Shown: positions 1 through 6,440, counted from the first letter of the stretch. The stretch: DNA of 12,621 nucleotides from an uncultured Paracoccaceae bacterium (GCA_937927675.1 CALBSG010000162.1:1-12621), one strand, 5' to 3'. Notes: generated by a model not told the origin, from the letters alone. Made by a program: numbers and translations.

Positions 1-1
1 C

Positions 2-487
2 GACCGTTGCCTTGGACAACGGGGTCTCCACCGCCGTCACGTGGCGCAGCAGTAATGCCGCCGTCGCCACGGTCTCCTCCGGCGGCGTAGTCACCGGTGT
101 CTCGCTGGGGACGGCGGACGTGACCGCCGTGGCCGTGGCCGATACCACGCGCCGCGCCACCGCCTCGATCACCGCTTGCTTGACGGACCCGACATCGGTC
201 ACACACGCGCCCTGCGCCAGATGCGGGCCAATCTCGGCCGCGATCTCGGCCATGGCCCCAACCGGGACCGCCAAAACCACGAGGTCAGCCCCCTGCACCG
301 CCTCGGCCGCAGAGCCGAAAACCCGGTCACAAATGCCGATTTCCAAAGCCACCCGGCGGGTTTCCTCGGTCTTAGCATAGCCGACAATCTCGCCCGCAAG
401 GCCAAACTGCTTCATCGCATGTGCCATGGACGACGCAATCAGGCCAAGGCCGATCAGGGCCACACGGTCATAAATCGGAGGGGTCAT
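2..487 (-). CDS. tyrC: Prephenate/arogenate (cyclohexadienyl) dehydrogenase, N-terminal fragment
   Basis: NAD(P)-dependent oxidative decarboxylation of prephenate or arogenate in cytosolic tyrosine synthesis. The ATG at 487-485 overlaps the hisC stop as ATGA, indicating translational coupling. Residues 1-111 are typical: a Rossmann start with G-L-G-L-I-A-S-S at 13-20, a hydrophobic strand L-V-V-L-A-V-P-V at 69-76, and V-T-D-V-G-S-V-K at 96-103, a family hallmark. The protein is normally about 300 residues, and the next expected segment is a proline- and leucine-rich stretch leading to G-H-P-x-A-G. Instead, from residue 112 (below base 155) the frame stays open to the edge but gives a Thr/Val/Ala-rich sequence with no family features, and the opposite strand encodes a BIG2 repeat. 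So only about 155-487 is genuine tyrC. The catalytic domain is missing, either lost in the organism or displaced by a chimeric join. Confidence 0.8.
   Translation of the reverse strand, partial: MTPPIYDRVALIGLGLIASSMAHAMKQFGLAGEIVGYAKTEETRRVALEIGICDRVFGSAAEAVQGADLVVLAVPVGAMAEIAAEIGPHLAQGACVTDVGSVKQAVIEAVARRVVSATATAVTSAVPSETPVTTPPEETVATAALLLRHVTAVETPLSKATV
3..172 (+). CDS. Partial BIG2 (bacterial Ig-like group 2) repeat, open at the left edge
   Basis: The plus frame starting at base 3 reads as most of one BIG2 repeat. It shows the family's characteristic order: a V-T-W-R-S-S-N segment, then V-A-T-V, then G-V-V-T-G-V followed by G-T-A and T-A, and a closing A-T-A-S-I-T strand near base 170. 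BIG2 repeats are Ig-fold modules of surface adhesins and other exported proteins. There is no start codon or stop within the match, so it is an internal piece of a larger protein whose N-terminus lies to the left. After about base 172 the frame stays open to 380 but loses any Ig character, because from there the DNA is clearly tyrC on the other strand. The domain match is convincing by eye. Whether it belongs to this chromosome is uncertain, since the abrupt switch suggests an assembly join or a rearrangement. Confidence 0.6.
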
Positions 488-1569
488 TTCGCCCCCTTGA
501 ACTGACCGATGGCATGGGCCACGCGACGGCAGGATGCCTCATCGCCGATGGTGATGCGCAGGCAATGCGGCAGATTGTAACTGGCCACACGACGCACGAT
601 AAGCCCTTGGCTTTGCAGGAACTTGTCGCAGGCCTCTGCCTCATCGACAGATGCAAACCGTGCCAGAATGAAATTCGCCATCGAGGTATCGGACGGCACG
701 CCAAGCTCTGCCAAGGCTTCGGCCAGCCAATGGCGCATGCGGGCATTGTCGGCCCGGCATTTCGCCACATAATCCTGATCGCGGACCGCCGCTTCGGCCA
801 CATCCAACTGGGTGTTCGACAGGTTGAAAGGACCGCGAATGCGGTTCAACACATCGATGATGTGTTTTGGCCCATAGCCCCAGCCAATCCGCAACCCGCC
901 AAGGCCGTAGATTTTCGAGAAGGTCCGCGTCATCACCACATTGTCGCGTGCGGCGATCAGCGCGGCCCCGGCGTCAAAGCCTTCGACATATTCGGCGTAA
1001 GCCCCATCCAGCACCAAAATCGCCTGCGGCGGCAGGCCTGCGGCCAGACGTTCCACTTCGGCCGCCGAAATCATCGTGCCGGTCGGATTGTTCGGATTGG
1101 CGATGAACACCAGTTTGGTGCGGCGATTGCAGGCCCGCAGGATGGCGTCGACATCGGTGGTACGCTCACGCTCCGGCACCTCGACCGGGGTTGCCCCCGC
1201 AGCCATGGCCGAAATGCGATACATCAGGAAGCCGTGCTCGGTATAGACAACCTCATCCTTGGGACCGGCATAGGCCTGACACAGGAAGTGAATGATCTCG
1301 TCGGACCCAACACCGCAGATAATCTGTGCCGGATCAAGGTCATGCGCCTCACCAATCGCCTCACGCAGAGAGGCGTGATCGGTCGAGGGATAGCGGTGCA
1401 ATTGATGCACCGAACGCTGGAAGGCATCTTTCGCCTTGTCCGACGGGCCAAAGGGGTTCTCATTGGACGACAGCTTCACCACGTTCGACACCCCCGCAAC
1501 AGATGCCTTGCCGCCTTCGTAAAGCGCAATGTCCATGATGCCGGGTTGTGGGCGGATGTGGTCGTTCAT
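484..1569 (-). CDS. hisC: Histidinol-phosphate aminotransferase
   Basis: PLP-dependent class I/II aminotransferase that converts imidazole-acetol phosphate plus glutamate to histidinol phosphate. HisC-type enzymes beside tyrC often also transaminate aromatic keto acids. I chose the ATG at 1569 (361 aa) because G-G-G-G-A lies five bases upstream of it and the protein then opens like Rhodobacter HisC. An in-frame ATG at 1587 would add six residues but has a poor ribosome site. With the 1569 start, the substrate-phosphate region N-E-N-P-F-G-P is near residues 36-42, N-P-N-N-P-T-G is at 158-164, the PLP-pyridine Asp is D188 with Y191 nearby, and the Schiff-base lysine is K219 in S-K-I-Y-G-L. R227 follows in G-G-L-R-I-G-W. 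Length is normal. The stop overlaps the tyrC start, so the two are probably co-translated. The long open frame antisense to this gene is a GC-rich shadow. Confidence 0.95.
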   Translation of the reverse strand: MNDHIRPQPGIMDIALYEGGKASVAGVSNVVKLSSNENPFGPSDKAKDAFQRSVHQLHRYPSTDHASLREAIGEAHDLDPAQIICGVGSDEIIHFLCQAYAGPKDEVVYTEHGFLMYRISAMAAGATPVEVPERERTTDVDAILRACNRRTKLVFIANPNNPTGTMISAAEVERLAAGLPPQAILVLDGAYAEYVEGFDAGAALIAARDNVVMTRTFSKIYGLGGLRIGWGYGPKHIIDVLNRIRGPFNLSNTQLDVAEAAVRDQDYVAKCRADNARMRHWLAEALAELGVPSDTSMANFILARFASVDEAEACDKFLQSQGLIVRRVASYNLPHCLRITIGDEASCRRVAHAIGQFKGAK

Positions 1570-1635
1570 CAGATTCCCCAAGGTCATGCCGGGCTTTTAC
1601 CGTCCCCAAGGGTGCAAGGCCAGTGGAAAGGCAAA

Positions 1636-1656
1636 GGGGCGGCCTTGCGCCGCCCC
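1636..1656 (-). terminator. GC hairpin between hss and hisC, probable terminator
   Basis: A perfect 8-bp stem, GGGGCGGC at 1636-1643 with GCCGCCCC at 1649-1656, closes a 5-base loop. On the minus strand it lies about 55 bp past the hss stop and is followed by TTTGCCTTTCC, a weak T-rich tail. It probably ends hss transcription, or reduces readthrough into hisC-tyrC. It is the strongest of three neighbouring hairpins in this gap. Confidence 0.5.
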
Positions 1657-1659
1657 AAA

Positions 1660-1708
1660 GGATTTTCGGCGAAAATCCGTGACCCCGAGTTTTCGACGAA
1701 ACCTCGGG
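1660..1708. repeat. Two further short palindromes downstream of hss
   Basis: GGATTTTC (1660-1667) pairs with GAAAATCC (1671-1678) around a 3-base GGC loop. CCCGAG (1684-1689) pairs with CTCGGG (1703-1708), extended inward by a TTT/AAA match with one bulged base. Both centres share a TTTTCG-NC-GAAA core. Together with the GC hairpin at 1636-1656 this gives three hairpins in about 75 bp immediately after the hss stop at 1712. They could be mRNA 3'-end structures protecting hss or a dispersed intergenic palindrome family; the window has too few copies to decide. Confidence 0.45.
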
Positions 1709-1711
1709 CGT

Positions 1712-3127
1712 TCACACCGCAAGGAAGTTGGTGAACTGCCAGGGATCTTCGTCATCGCGATCCTCGGCAAAGCTGTTGATGCGGTGCTGGATCGGCGTCC
1801 AGTCGGTGTAATGGCACTCCACCCGGCCCAGATAGGGCCGCTGGACAGCCAAGCAGCGCTCGTGGTCCATCTCGTCGGCCTCAACCCAGCCCATGTTCGG
1901 GTTTTCCGCCACCCAAACCATGGCCGCCAGCACAGCCGAGGTCACCTGCATGCCGGTCGCGTTCTGATAAGGCGCCAGCGCGCGCGCCTCGTCGATCGAC
2001 AGACGCGAGCCATACCACATGGCACCTTTGGCATGGCCGTAAAGGAACACGCCCAGATCATCCCCACCCGAGGTAATCTCTTCCGCGGTCAAAATATGTT
2101 TCTTTTCCGGCAGTTGGCCGGAACCGTTGATCTCGTGCAGCGACAGGATCGCATCATTACAGGGGTGATAGGCATAATGCGCGGTCGGGCGATAGATCGC
2201 CCGGTCGCCATCCCAGACCGTGTAGTAATCCGGGATCGACAGCGATTCATTATGGGTCACGACATAGCCGAATTGCGGGCCGGCTGCGGGACACCAAGAC
2301 CGCACGCGGGTATCCGCGCCGGGCCGGTCGATCCAGATCGCATATCCCGCGCCATGGGTGAACTTGTGGCCATGGGGGGGAAGTTTCTTCTCATGCGTGC
2401 CCCAACCGAGTTCGGCAGGTTGATAACCTTCTGACAGCAACCCATCCACCGACCAGGTGTTGACAAAGGTGCCAACCGGCTTGGTGCGGGCCGAAACCTG
2501 CGTGTCCCGCTCGGCAATATGCACGCCTTTGACCCCCAGTGTCATCGCCAGCATCGCCCAATCGGCCTGCGATTTCGGGGCGGCGGCAACGCCGGTATCG
2601 GCGGCCAGACGCAACAGCGCCTCTTTGAACAGCCAGCTGACCATGCCGGGGTTTGCCCCACAGCACGACACGGCCGTCGGTCCGCCAACATGGGCGCGAC
2701 CCAGGTCACGCACTTTTTCCCGCAAGGGGTAGTTGGTGCGGTCAGCATTGGGCAGCGGCGAGCCAAAGTAGAAGCCCGGCCAGGGTTCAACCACGGTGTC
2801 GATATACTGCACGCCCAATTCGGCGCAAAGTTCCATCAGCAGGATGCTGTCCACATCCACCGACAGGTTCACAACCATCCCCTTGCCCGCGGGGAACAAC
2901 CCGCGCAGCACGGCTTCGTAATTCTCTGGCGTCAGGGCGGTTTGCAGATGCTTGATGCCATGCTCGCGCAGGATATGGGCAAATTCGCCTGACGGCTCGA
3001 TCACCGTGAACTGGTCACGATCAAAGCCGATATGGCGCTCAATCAGCGGCAGGGTGCCGCGCCCGATCGAGCCGAAGCCGATCATGACCAGCGGGCCATT
3101 GATATGGGCGTGAAGGGTATGGGTCAT
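1712..3127 (-). CDS. hss: Homospermidine synthase
   Basis: NAD-dependent cytosolic enzyme that makes sym-homospermidine from two putrescines, or from putrescine and spermidine, the characteristic polyamine of many alphaproteobacteria. The 471-residue length fits the bacterial family (about 475). The Rossmann fold is at the N-terminus with G-F-G-S-I-G at 17-22. V-D-V-D-S is at 91-95, V-V-E-P-W-P-G at 112-118 and C-C-G-A-N-P-G at 155-161. E206, W225 and E233 fall where, from memory of the Blastochloris viridis enzyme, the substrate-binding Glu, Trp and Glu occur, so the active site looks intact. The ATG at 3127 has a GAGG about seven bases upstream. The gene appears monocistronic: an rpsD terminator lies upstream and several hairpins lie downstream. 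Saccharopine-dehydrogenase-like carboxynorspermidine dehydrogenase is the nearest alternative, but the motifs favour Hss. Confidence 0.93.
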   Translation of the reverse strand: MTHTLHAHINGPLVMIGFGSIGRGTLPLIERHIGFDRDQFTVIEPSGEFAHILREHGIKHLQTALTPENYEAVLRGLFPAGKGMVVNLSVDVDSILLMELCAELGVQYIDTVVEPWPGFYFGSPLPNADRTNYPLREKVRDLGRAHVGGPTAVSCCGANPGMVSWLFKEALLRLAADTGVAAAPKSQADWAMLAMTLGVKGVHIAERDTQVSARTKPVGTFVNTWSVDGLLSEGYQPAELGWGTHEKKLPPHGHKFTHGAGYAIWIDRPGADTRVRSWCPAAGPQFGYVVTHNESLSIPDYYTVWDGDRAIYRPTAHYAYHPCNDAILSLHEINGSGQLPEKKHILTAEEITSGGDDLGVFLYGHAKGAMWYGSRLSIDEARALAPYQNATGMQVTSAVLAAMVWVAENPNMGWVEADEMDHERCLAVQRPYLGRVECHYTDWTPIQHRINSFAEDRDDEDPWQFTNFLAV

Positions 3128-3206
3128 GACAGGGCCTCAGGGCTTGGCAGTTGAAGACAGCGGGACGCGACACAAAGGGCTGATACCATCTTTCGCCCAA
3201 AGCGAG

Positions 3207-3222
3207 GGGGCGCGTTCGCCCC
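3207..3222. other. Small GC hairpin between rpsD and hss
   Basis: GGGGCG (3207-3212) and CGCCCC (3217-3222) form a 6-bp stem with a 4-base loop. It lies between the rpsD terminator and the hss start, probably in or just upstream of the hss leader. There is no T-tract on either strand, so I do not call it a terminator. I see no recognisable promoter consensus in the 170-bp gap. Confidence 0.3.
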
Positions 3223-3237
3223 ATAAGCCGCGATACG

Positions 3238-3267
3238 AAAAGGGCCGCGACCTTGCGGCGCGGCCCC
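3238..3267 (-). terminator. Rho-independent terminator of rpsD
   Basis: On the minus strand GGGCCGCG (3266-3259) pairs with CGCGGCCC (3249-3242), a perfect 8-bp GC stem with a 9-base loop, followed directly by TTTT (3241-3238). It starts about 30 bp beyond the rpsD stop. A smaller 5-bp hairpin (3277-3290) sits between the stop and this structure. This is the best intrinsic terminator in the window. Confidence 0.8.
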
Positions 3268-3297
3268 AATGGATCCTGCGCTTGCGCGCAAAACGCC

Positions 3298-3918
3298 TTA
3301 GTTCTTGGCGTAGTATTCGACGATCAGGTTCGGTTCCATCTTGACCGGATAGGGCACATCGCCCAGGCCCGGGGTGCGGACGAACTTGACGGTTTTCTTG
3401 TTGGTGTCGACTTCCAGGTAGTCCGGAATGTCACGCTCGGCCGAAGCCAGAGCTTCGATCACGATGGCCAGCTGACGCGACTTTTCGCGCACTTCGACGA
3501 CATCACCTTCTTTGACGCGGTACGACGCGATGTTCACGCGTTTGCCGTTCACAGTGACGTGGCCGTGGTTGACGAACTGACGCGCAGCGAAAATCGTCGG
3601 AACCAGCTTGGCGCGGTACACAACCGCATCCAGACGGCGCTCCAGCAGGCCAACCAGCATCTCGCCGGTGTCGCCGCGCACACGCTCGGCTTCGCCATAG
3701 ATCTTGCGGAACTGCTTTTCGGTCAGGTCGCCGTAGTAGCCCTTCAGCTTCTGCTTGGCGCGCAGCTGGGTACCGAAGTCCGACAGCTTGTTCTTGCGGC
3801 GCTGGCCGTGCTGGCCGGGGCCATATTCACGCTTGTTGACCGGCGACTTGGCGCGGCCCCAGATGTTTTCGCCCATACGGCGGTCAATTTTGTACTTGGC
3901 AGACGTGCGTTTGGTCAC
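3298..3918 (-). CDS. rpsD: 30S ribosomal protein S4
   Basis: Primary binder of 16S rRNA that nucleates assembly of the 30S body. The GTG at 3918-3916 is the real start: it is preceded by GAAGGAGA seven bases upstream, and the protein then begins M-T-K-R-T-S-A-K-Y-K like other alphaproteobacterial S4 proteins and is 206 residues long, the usual size. An in-frame upstream start would add 24 unrelated residues. The N-terminal domain has the conserved E-Y-G-P-G-Q-H-G at 31-38. The S4 RNA-binding domain spans roughly 94-158, with R-L-D near 95-97 and V-N-G-K-R-V-N-I at 123-130. The N-terminal region has no zinc-binding cysteines, so this is the C-minus form. It stands alone rather than in an alpha-operon with rpsK/rpoA, as is usual in this group. 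E. coli-type S4 autoregulation cannot be inferred from the leader. Confidence 0.97.
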   Translation of the reverse strand: MTKRTSAKYKIDRRMGENIWGRAKSPVNKREYGPGQHGQRRKNKLSDFGTQLRAKQKLKGYYGDLTEKQFRKIYGEAERVRGDTGEMLVGLLERRLDAVVYRAKLVPTIFAARQFVNHGHVTVNGKRVNIASYRVKEGDVVEVREKSRQLAIVIEALASAERDIPDYLEVDTNKKTVKFVRTPGLGDVPYPVKMEPNLIVEYYAKN

Positions 3919-4007
3919 GGCTGATCTCCTTCGTTCGACATGAAGGGCGTTGTCCTTTGGTCCGAAGACCCGACAGGGATCCTTTTGCAAGGGCCACCAA
4001 CACCAAT

Positions 4008-4033
4008 GAAAAGCCCCGGAATTGCTTCCGGGA
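4008..4033 (-). terminator. Intrinsic terminator downstream of the Hint gene
   Basis: On the minus strand CCCGGAA (4032-4026), loop GCAA, and TTCCGGG (4021-4015) form a 7-bp stem with a GNRA tetraloop, then GCTTTTCATTGG. It lies about 85 bp after the Hint gene stop (4117) and about 97 bp before the rpsD start. It most likely ends the upstream transcript. Attenuation of rpsD is a less likely alternative. The rest of the 198-bp gap should hold the rpsD promoter, but I cannot assign -35/-10 boxes with confidence. Confidence 0.7.
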
Positions 4034-4116
4034 CCCGTGGGGCGGCTTATACAGGCGGAAAAGGCAGAGTCAACACCCCGGGCGCCGCAACATGCCCCTT
4101 GTCCAGACTTAGCCTA

Positions 4117-5181
4117 TCAATGCGCCATTTCATAGCGCAGGATCGCCGCCTCTGACGCCGAAAGATTGCGCCGCGCATAATCCCCATAGCTGTGCGGGTT
4201 CGTCGCAATCCCCGGCAACAGCTGCAACAAGGTGCCAAGTTGACCGGGATCCACCGTATCCAAAGCGGTGTTCGAGGGGTGGAAACTTTCCGATTCCAGC
4301 CCATTGGCCCAGATCACATTGTGCCGCTCCAGCAGGATATGCACATAAGTCACCTCGCGCAGGGTGTGATCGACGATCACCGTCTGGTCGTTGATAAGGT
4401 CTTCGGCCGCCACCAGAACTTCGGGCGTATTGAACAGCGCCTGTGCCGCGCCCCCTTTCAACAGCATCCTGTGCTGGGGCGAGACCAGCAAATCCTCATC
4501 CGGGCGGCCAATGCCTAAGGCGCCCGCCTTGAACCGCACCGGCCGCAGATGCGGCATGGCATAAAGCCGCGCGCCGGTCATACGACGGTGGCCTGTCCAC
4601 ATCACCTCTTGCGGACCATTGTCGCGGGTGTTGATCCGGTCGCCGGGCCGCAGATCACGGATCATCCGCGGGCCATCCGGCGTGGCCAGCCGGGTGTCGG
4701 GCGTAAAGCAGATCACCCCACCCGCCAGACGCGCGCCCGCCCCCGAATGTGTGCGGTCGATCGAGGTGCGCACCACCCACAGATCCTGATCCACCGGCGG
4801 CAGATCGCCCACCAGCATCAAAAGCCGCGCCCCGGTATCGGGCACAAGGATCAGCGTGACTGTAAAACTTTGATGGCCATCGGTGACGATAAATCCCTGT
4901 TCGGGCAGGCCGTCGGCCTGATCCGACACAAGTCCCACATCGCCGCCCACCGCCGCGCCGACCAAGCGCCGCACCATGCGTGCGGCACGTTTGCGAATGT
5001 CCGTCGTCCCGTCGGCCCCTTCGAGAAGTAACACCCCTTGCGGCCCGTCCACGCGCACCGCTGCACCGGTCCAGCGCCACGTGGTGCCAACCGCAAGAAC
5101 ATCCAATGGGGCGGCCTTAAGGCCGTCTACTTCTGTCTGTGACCAGGAGATGACGAACGTGCCCAAAGAGCCCGTTTTCAT
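4117..5181 (-). CDS. Hint (Hedgehog/intein-type) domain protein, Hint_2 family
   Basis: A 354-residue protein when started at the ATG at 5181; a TTG at 5187 is in frame but less likely. The first 150 residues are unrecognised beta-rich sequence without an obvious signal peptide. The Hint_2 module begins at residue 158 with the nucleophilic cysteine C158 in G-V-I-C-F-T-P-D-T, continues through a V-x-W-x-G-H segment at about 193-198, and ends near the block B-like S-P-Q-H-R (H237). The distinctive continuation Y-V-H-I-L-L-E-R-H with A-N-G-L-E-S-E-S-F follows at about 279-299. Hint domains cleave or splice the peptide bond before their first cysteine. Here the N-terminal 157 residues could be released, but no splicing C-extein is apparent. 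Such proteins are abundant in Rhodobacteraceae, often attached to RTX or cell-surface modules, and mostly uncharacterised. Flanked by rpsD and an outer-membrane protein with no functional link. Confidence 0.85.
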   Translation of the reverse strand: MKTGSLGTFVISWSQTEVDGLKAAPLDVLAVGTTWRWTGAAVRVDGPQGVLLLEGADGTTDIRKRAARMVRRLVGAAVGGDVGLVSDQADGLPEQGFIVTDGHQSFTVTLILVPDTGARLLMLVGDLPPVDQDLWVVRTSIDRTHSGAGARLAGGVICFTPDTRLATPDGPRMIRDLRPGDRINTRDNGPQEVMWTGHRRMTGARLYAMPHLRPVRFKAGALGIGRPDEDLLVSPQHRMLLKGGAAQALFNTPEVLVAAEDLINDQTVIVDHTLREVTYVHILLERHNVIWANGLESESFHPSNTALDTVDPGQLGTLLQLLPGIATNPHSYGDYARRNLSASEAAILRYEMAH

Positions 5182-5313
5182 AACCAAAATGCCTGCTCGT
5201 ATTTCTTGTTTTCATTTTTCGCGGCTTTTTCCGCCGCTTGTGGATAAAAGTTAACAAGAAGCCCCACGCTTGACTAGAGCAAACGGGCAACAGAATTCAG
5301 ATAGTAAACAAGA
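5182..5313. promoter_or_regulatory. AT-richer leader/promoter region of the Hint gene
   Basis: This 132-bp gap is clearly richer in A and T than its surroundings and lies upstream of the Hint gene on the minus strand. It contains a perfect DnaA-box 9-mer, a GTTAAC palindrome just beside it at about 5250-5255, and a 5-bp hairpin GCGGC/GCCGC (5221-5225 with 5233-5237) without a T-tract. It must contain the Hint promoter because the neighbouring barrel gene reads in the same direction and ends at 5314. I cannot place -35/-10 boxes confidently. Confidence 0.4.
5239..5247 (-). promoter_or_regulatory. Perfect DnaA-box sequence (TTATCCACA)
   Basis: Read on the minus strand, these bases are exactly TTATCCACA, the classical high-affinity DnaA box. 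It lies about 58 bp upstream of the Hint gene ATG in an AT-rich stretch. By base composition such a 9-mer is expected well under once in a GC-rich window of this size. A single box does not make an origin. It may be a DnaA-responsive promoter element or chance. Confidence 0.45.
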
Positions 5314-6237
5314 TCAGAATCGCAGATTCAGGCTGAGCGCGCCCACCAATTGCCCCTCGGGCTGCGAAGTGAACTCGGGCGAAAGGTAGCTCACACCGTA
5401 AAAGAGGCCCGTGCGGTTGCCCTGCCAGTGCAACCCGGCGCGCAGCCGATAACGCTGATCCTCGGCCTGCACCCCGGCGGGTGGCAACAGCGCACTGTCC
5501 AGAACCTGCGCCAGATCACCGCCCAAGGTCAGGCTTAACCCGGTGTCACGGCTGCCCTCGACCCCGCGATAGCGCTGACCAGTGGTCACATCGCGCAGCA
5601 TCAGATCATCGCGCCCCAGATCCCCGATCGTCACATCGGCCCCGATGCGCACCAGCGTTTCCACCCCGGCCCGTGCCTCGGCAAAGGGGCGGGCCTGCAC
5701 GGCCCCCACAGCAAAACTGCGGCCAATTTCGGCGTTCAAACCGGGATAGACGTTCGAGCCGATCTGGGCATCCAGCACCGCAGCCGACGGCGGCACCATG
5801 CCCAAACGCCCATGAAACCAATCATGAAATGCCCCGATCCCGGTGTCAGAGCCGGTCATGGCAAGTTCGCCCCCCAGCACGACCTCCGCCCCCTGCCAGC
5901 CAAAATGCGTGTTGGCCCCAACGCTCATCAGCCCAGCATAACGCCGATCAGCGGGGGTGATGGCGGTCAGGTTGGCCGGTGCAATCACCTCGGCATGGCC
6001 GCGCAGCTCAAAAACCTCGCCAAAGCCCAAAGCGGCAAAGCCTGCCGCACCAAACCGGCTGCCCGACGGCCCGCGCACCAGGCTGAGCGTGTAAGATCCG
6101 CTGCGCCACCGATCTTCCCCATCGCCCATTTGGTCATTGGTAAAGATCCGCCCCCAGCCCAGACCGACCCGCCCCTCGGCCAAAGCGCCGCTTGCTGTCA
6201 GCGCCACAAGTGCTGACAAGATCAACCGCCTGACCAT
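5314..6237 (-). CDS. LpxR-like (DUF2219) outer-membrane beta-barrel, putative lipid A deacylase family
   Basis: Started at the ATG at 6237 (GGGGA upstream), this is a 307-residue precursor with a Sec signal peptide: M-V-R-R, then a hydrophobic core, and A-L-A cleavage after residue 20. The mature protein shows LpxR-family landmarks: N34-D35 in T-N-D, then S-G-S-Y-T-L-S at 46-52, the P-A-D-R-R-Y-A-G-L block at 95-103, and G-I-G-A-F-H-D-W-F-H-G-R-L-G at 133-146 with H142 matching the catalytic histidine position, followed by D-A-Q. The C-terminus alternates polar and hydrophobic residues and ends in phenylalanine, as expected for BAM-inserted barrels. LpxR removes the 3'-acyloxyacyl chain of lipid A in the outer membrane. 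Membership is judged from motifs and divergence is high, so lipid A deacylation is a family-based inference and a purely structural barrel remains possible. Longer in-frame starts upstream would bury the signal peptide. Confidence 0.7.
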   Translation of the reverse strand: MVRRLILSALVALTASGALAEGRVGLGWGRIFTNDQMGDGEDRWRSGSYTLSLVRGPSGSRFGAAGFAALGFGEVFELRGHAEVIAPANLTAITPADRRYAGLMSVGANTHFGWQGAEVVLGGELAMTGSDTGIGAFHDWFHGRLGMVPPSAAVLDAQIGSNVYPGLNAEIGRSFAVGAVQARPFAEARAGVETLVRIGADVTIGDLGRDDLMLRDVTTGQRYRGVEGSRDTGLSLTLGGDLAQVLDSALLPPAGVQAEDQRYRLRAGLHWQGNRTGLFYGVSYLSPEFTSQPEGQLVGALSLNLRF

Positions 6238-6440
6238 GATCCAAATTCCCCGCCCCAAAGCCCATTGCGCCAAACCCTGTCGCAGCACTGTGGTAAAATT
6301 ATGGAACGTTGACCAAGAAATCCCCGTCGCGCGGTGGCGGCGGTCTGGTGCCATGGCCCCCGCCGTCCTAGTGCATCTGCACTATGGTATCTGCCCCACC
6401 GCTGCGAAACAGTAGACCAACCGGAACAGGGAGCCACGCC
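6238..6440. promoter_or_regulatory. Divergent promoter region between the barrel gene and the deacetylase gene
   Basis: A 203-bp non-coding gap from which two genes diverge, so it must contain promoters in both directions. The centre has a short AT-rich stretch (about 6292-6304) and a TTGACC (6309-6314) that could serve as a plus-strand -35, but no convincing -10 lies at the right distance. The clearest element is the perfect palindrome at 6369-6384. The deacetylase ribosome site AGGGAG lies at about 6427-6432. Confidence 0.5.
6369..6384. promoter_or_regulatory. Perfect 7-2-7 inverted repeat, operator candidate
   Basis: TAGTGCA (6369-6375), spacer TC, TGCACTA (6378-6384) is a perfect dyad of 16 bp. 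It lies 57 bp before the GTG start of the deacetylase-like gene and about 130 bp from the divergent barrel start. Size and symmetry suit a homodimeric helix-turn-helix regulator. No regulator gene lies next to it, so its binding protein is unknown. Confidence 0.5.

Noticed and set aside
421..1734. 437-residue open frame on the plus strand opposite hisC
   Set aside because: It is antisense to a clearly real hisC, has Arg/His/Gly/Pro-rich composition typical of GC-rich shadow frames, and has no recognisable domain.
4117..5181. Intein or homing element
   Set aside because: The Hint domain is not inserted in a recognisable host protein, no homing endonuclease or C-extein junction is seen, and the sequence fits the stand-alone Hint_2 family.
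5269..5300. Plus-strand sigma-70-like promoter beginning TTGACT
   Set aside because: There is no plus-strand gene downstream: it points into the 3' end of the minus-strand barrel gene, and the -10 match is poor.
5182..5313. Replication origin
   Set aside because: Only one DnaA box and no repeat cluster, dnaA, parAB or hemE-type neighbours are present.
5317..5329. Two GANTC (CcrM) sites close together
   Set aside because: They are part of the last codons of the barrel gene (Asn-Leu-Arg-Phe), so the spacing is explained by coding sequence.
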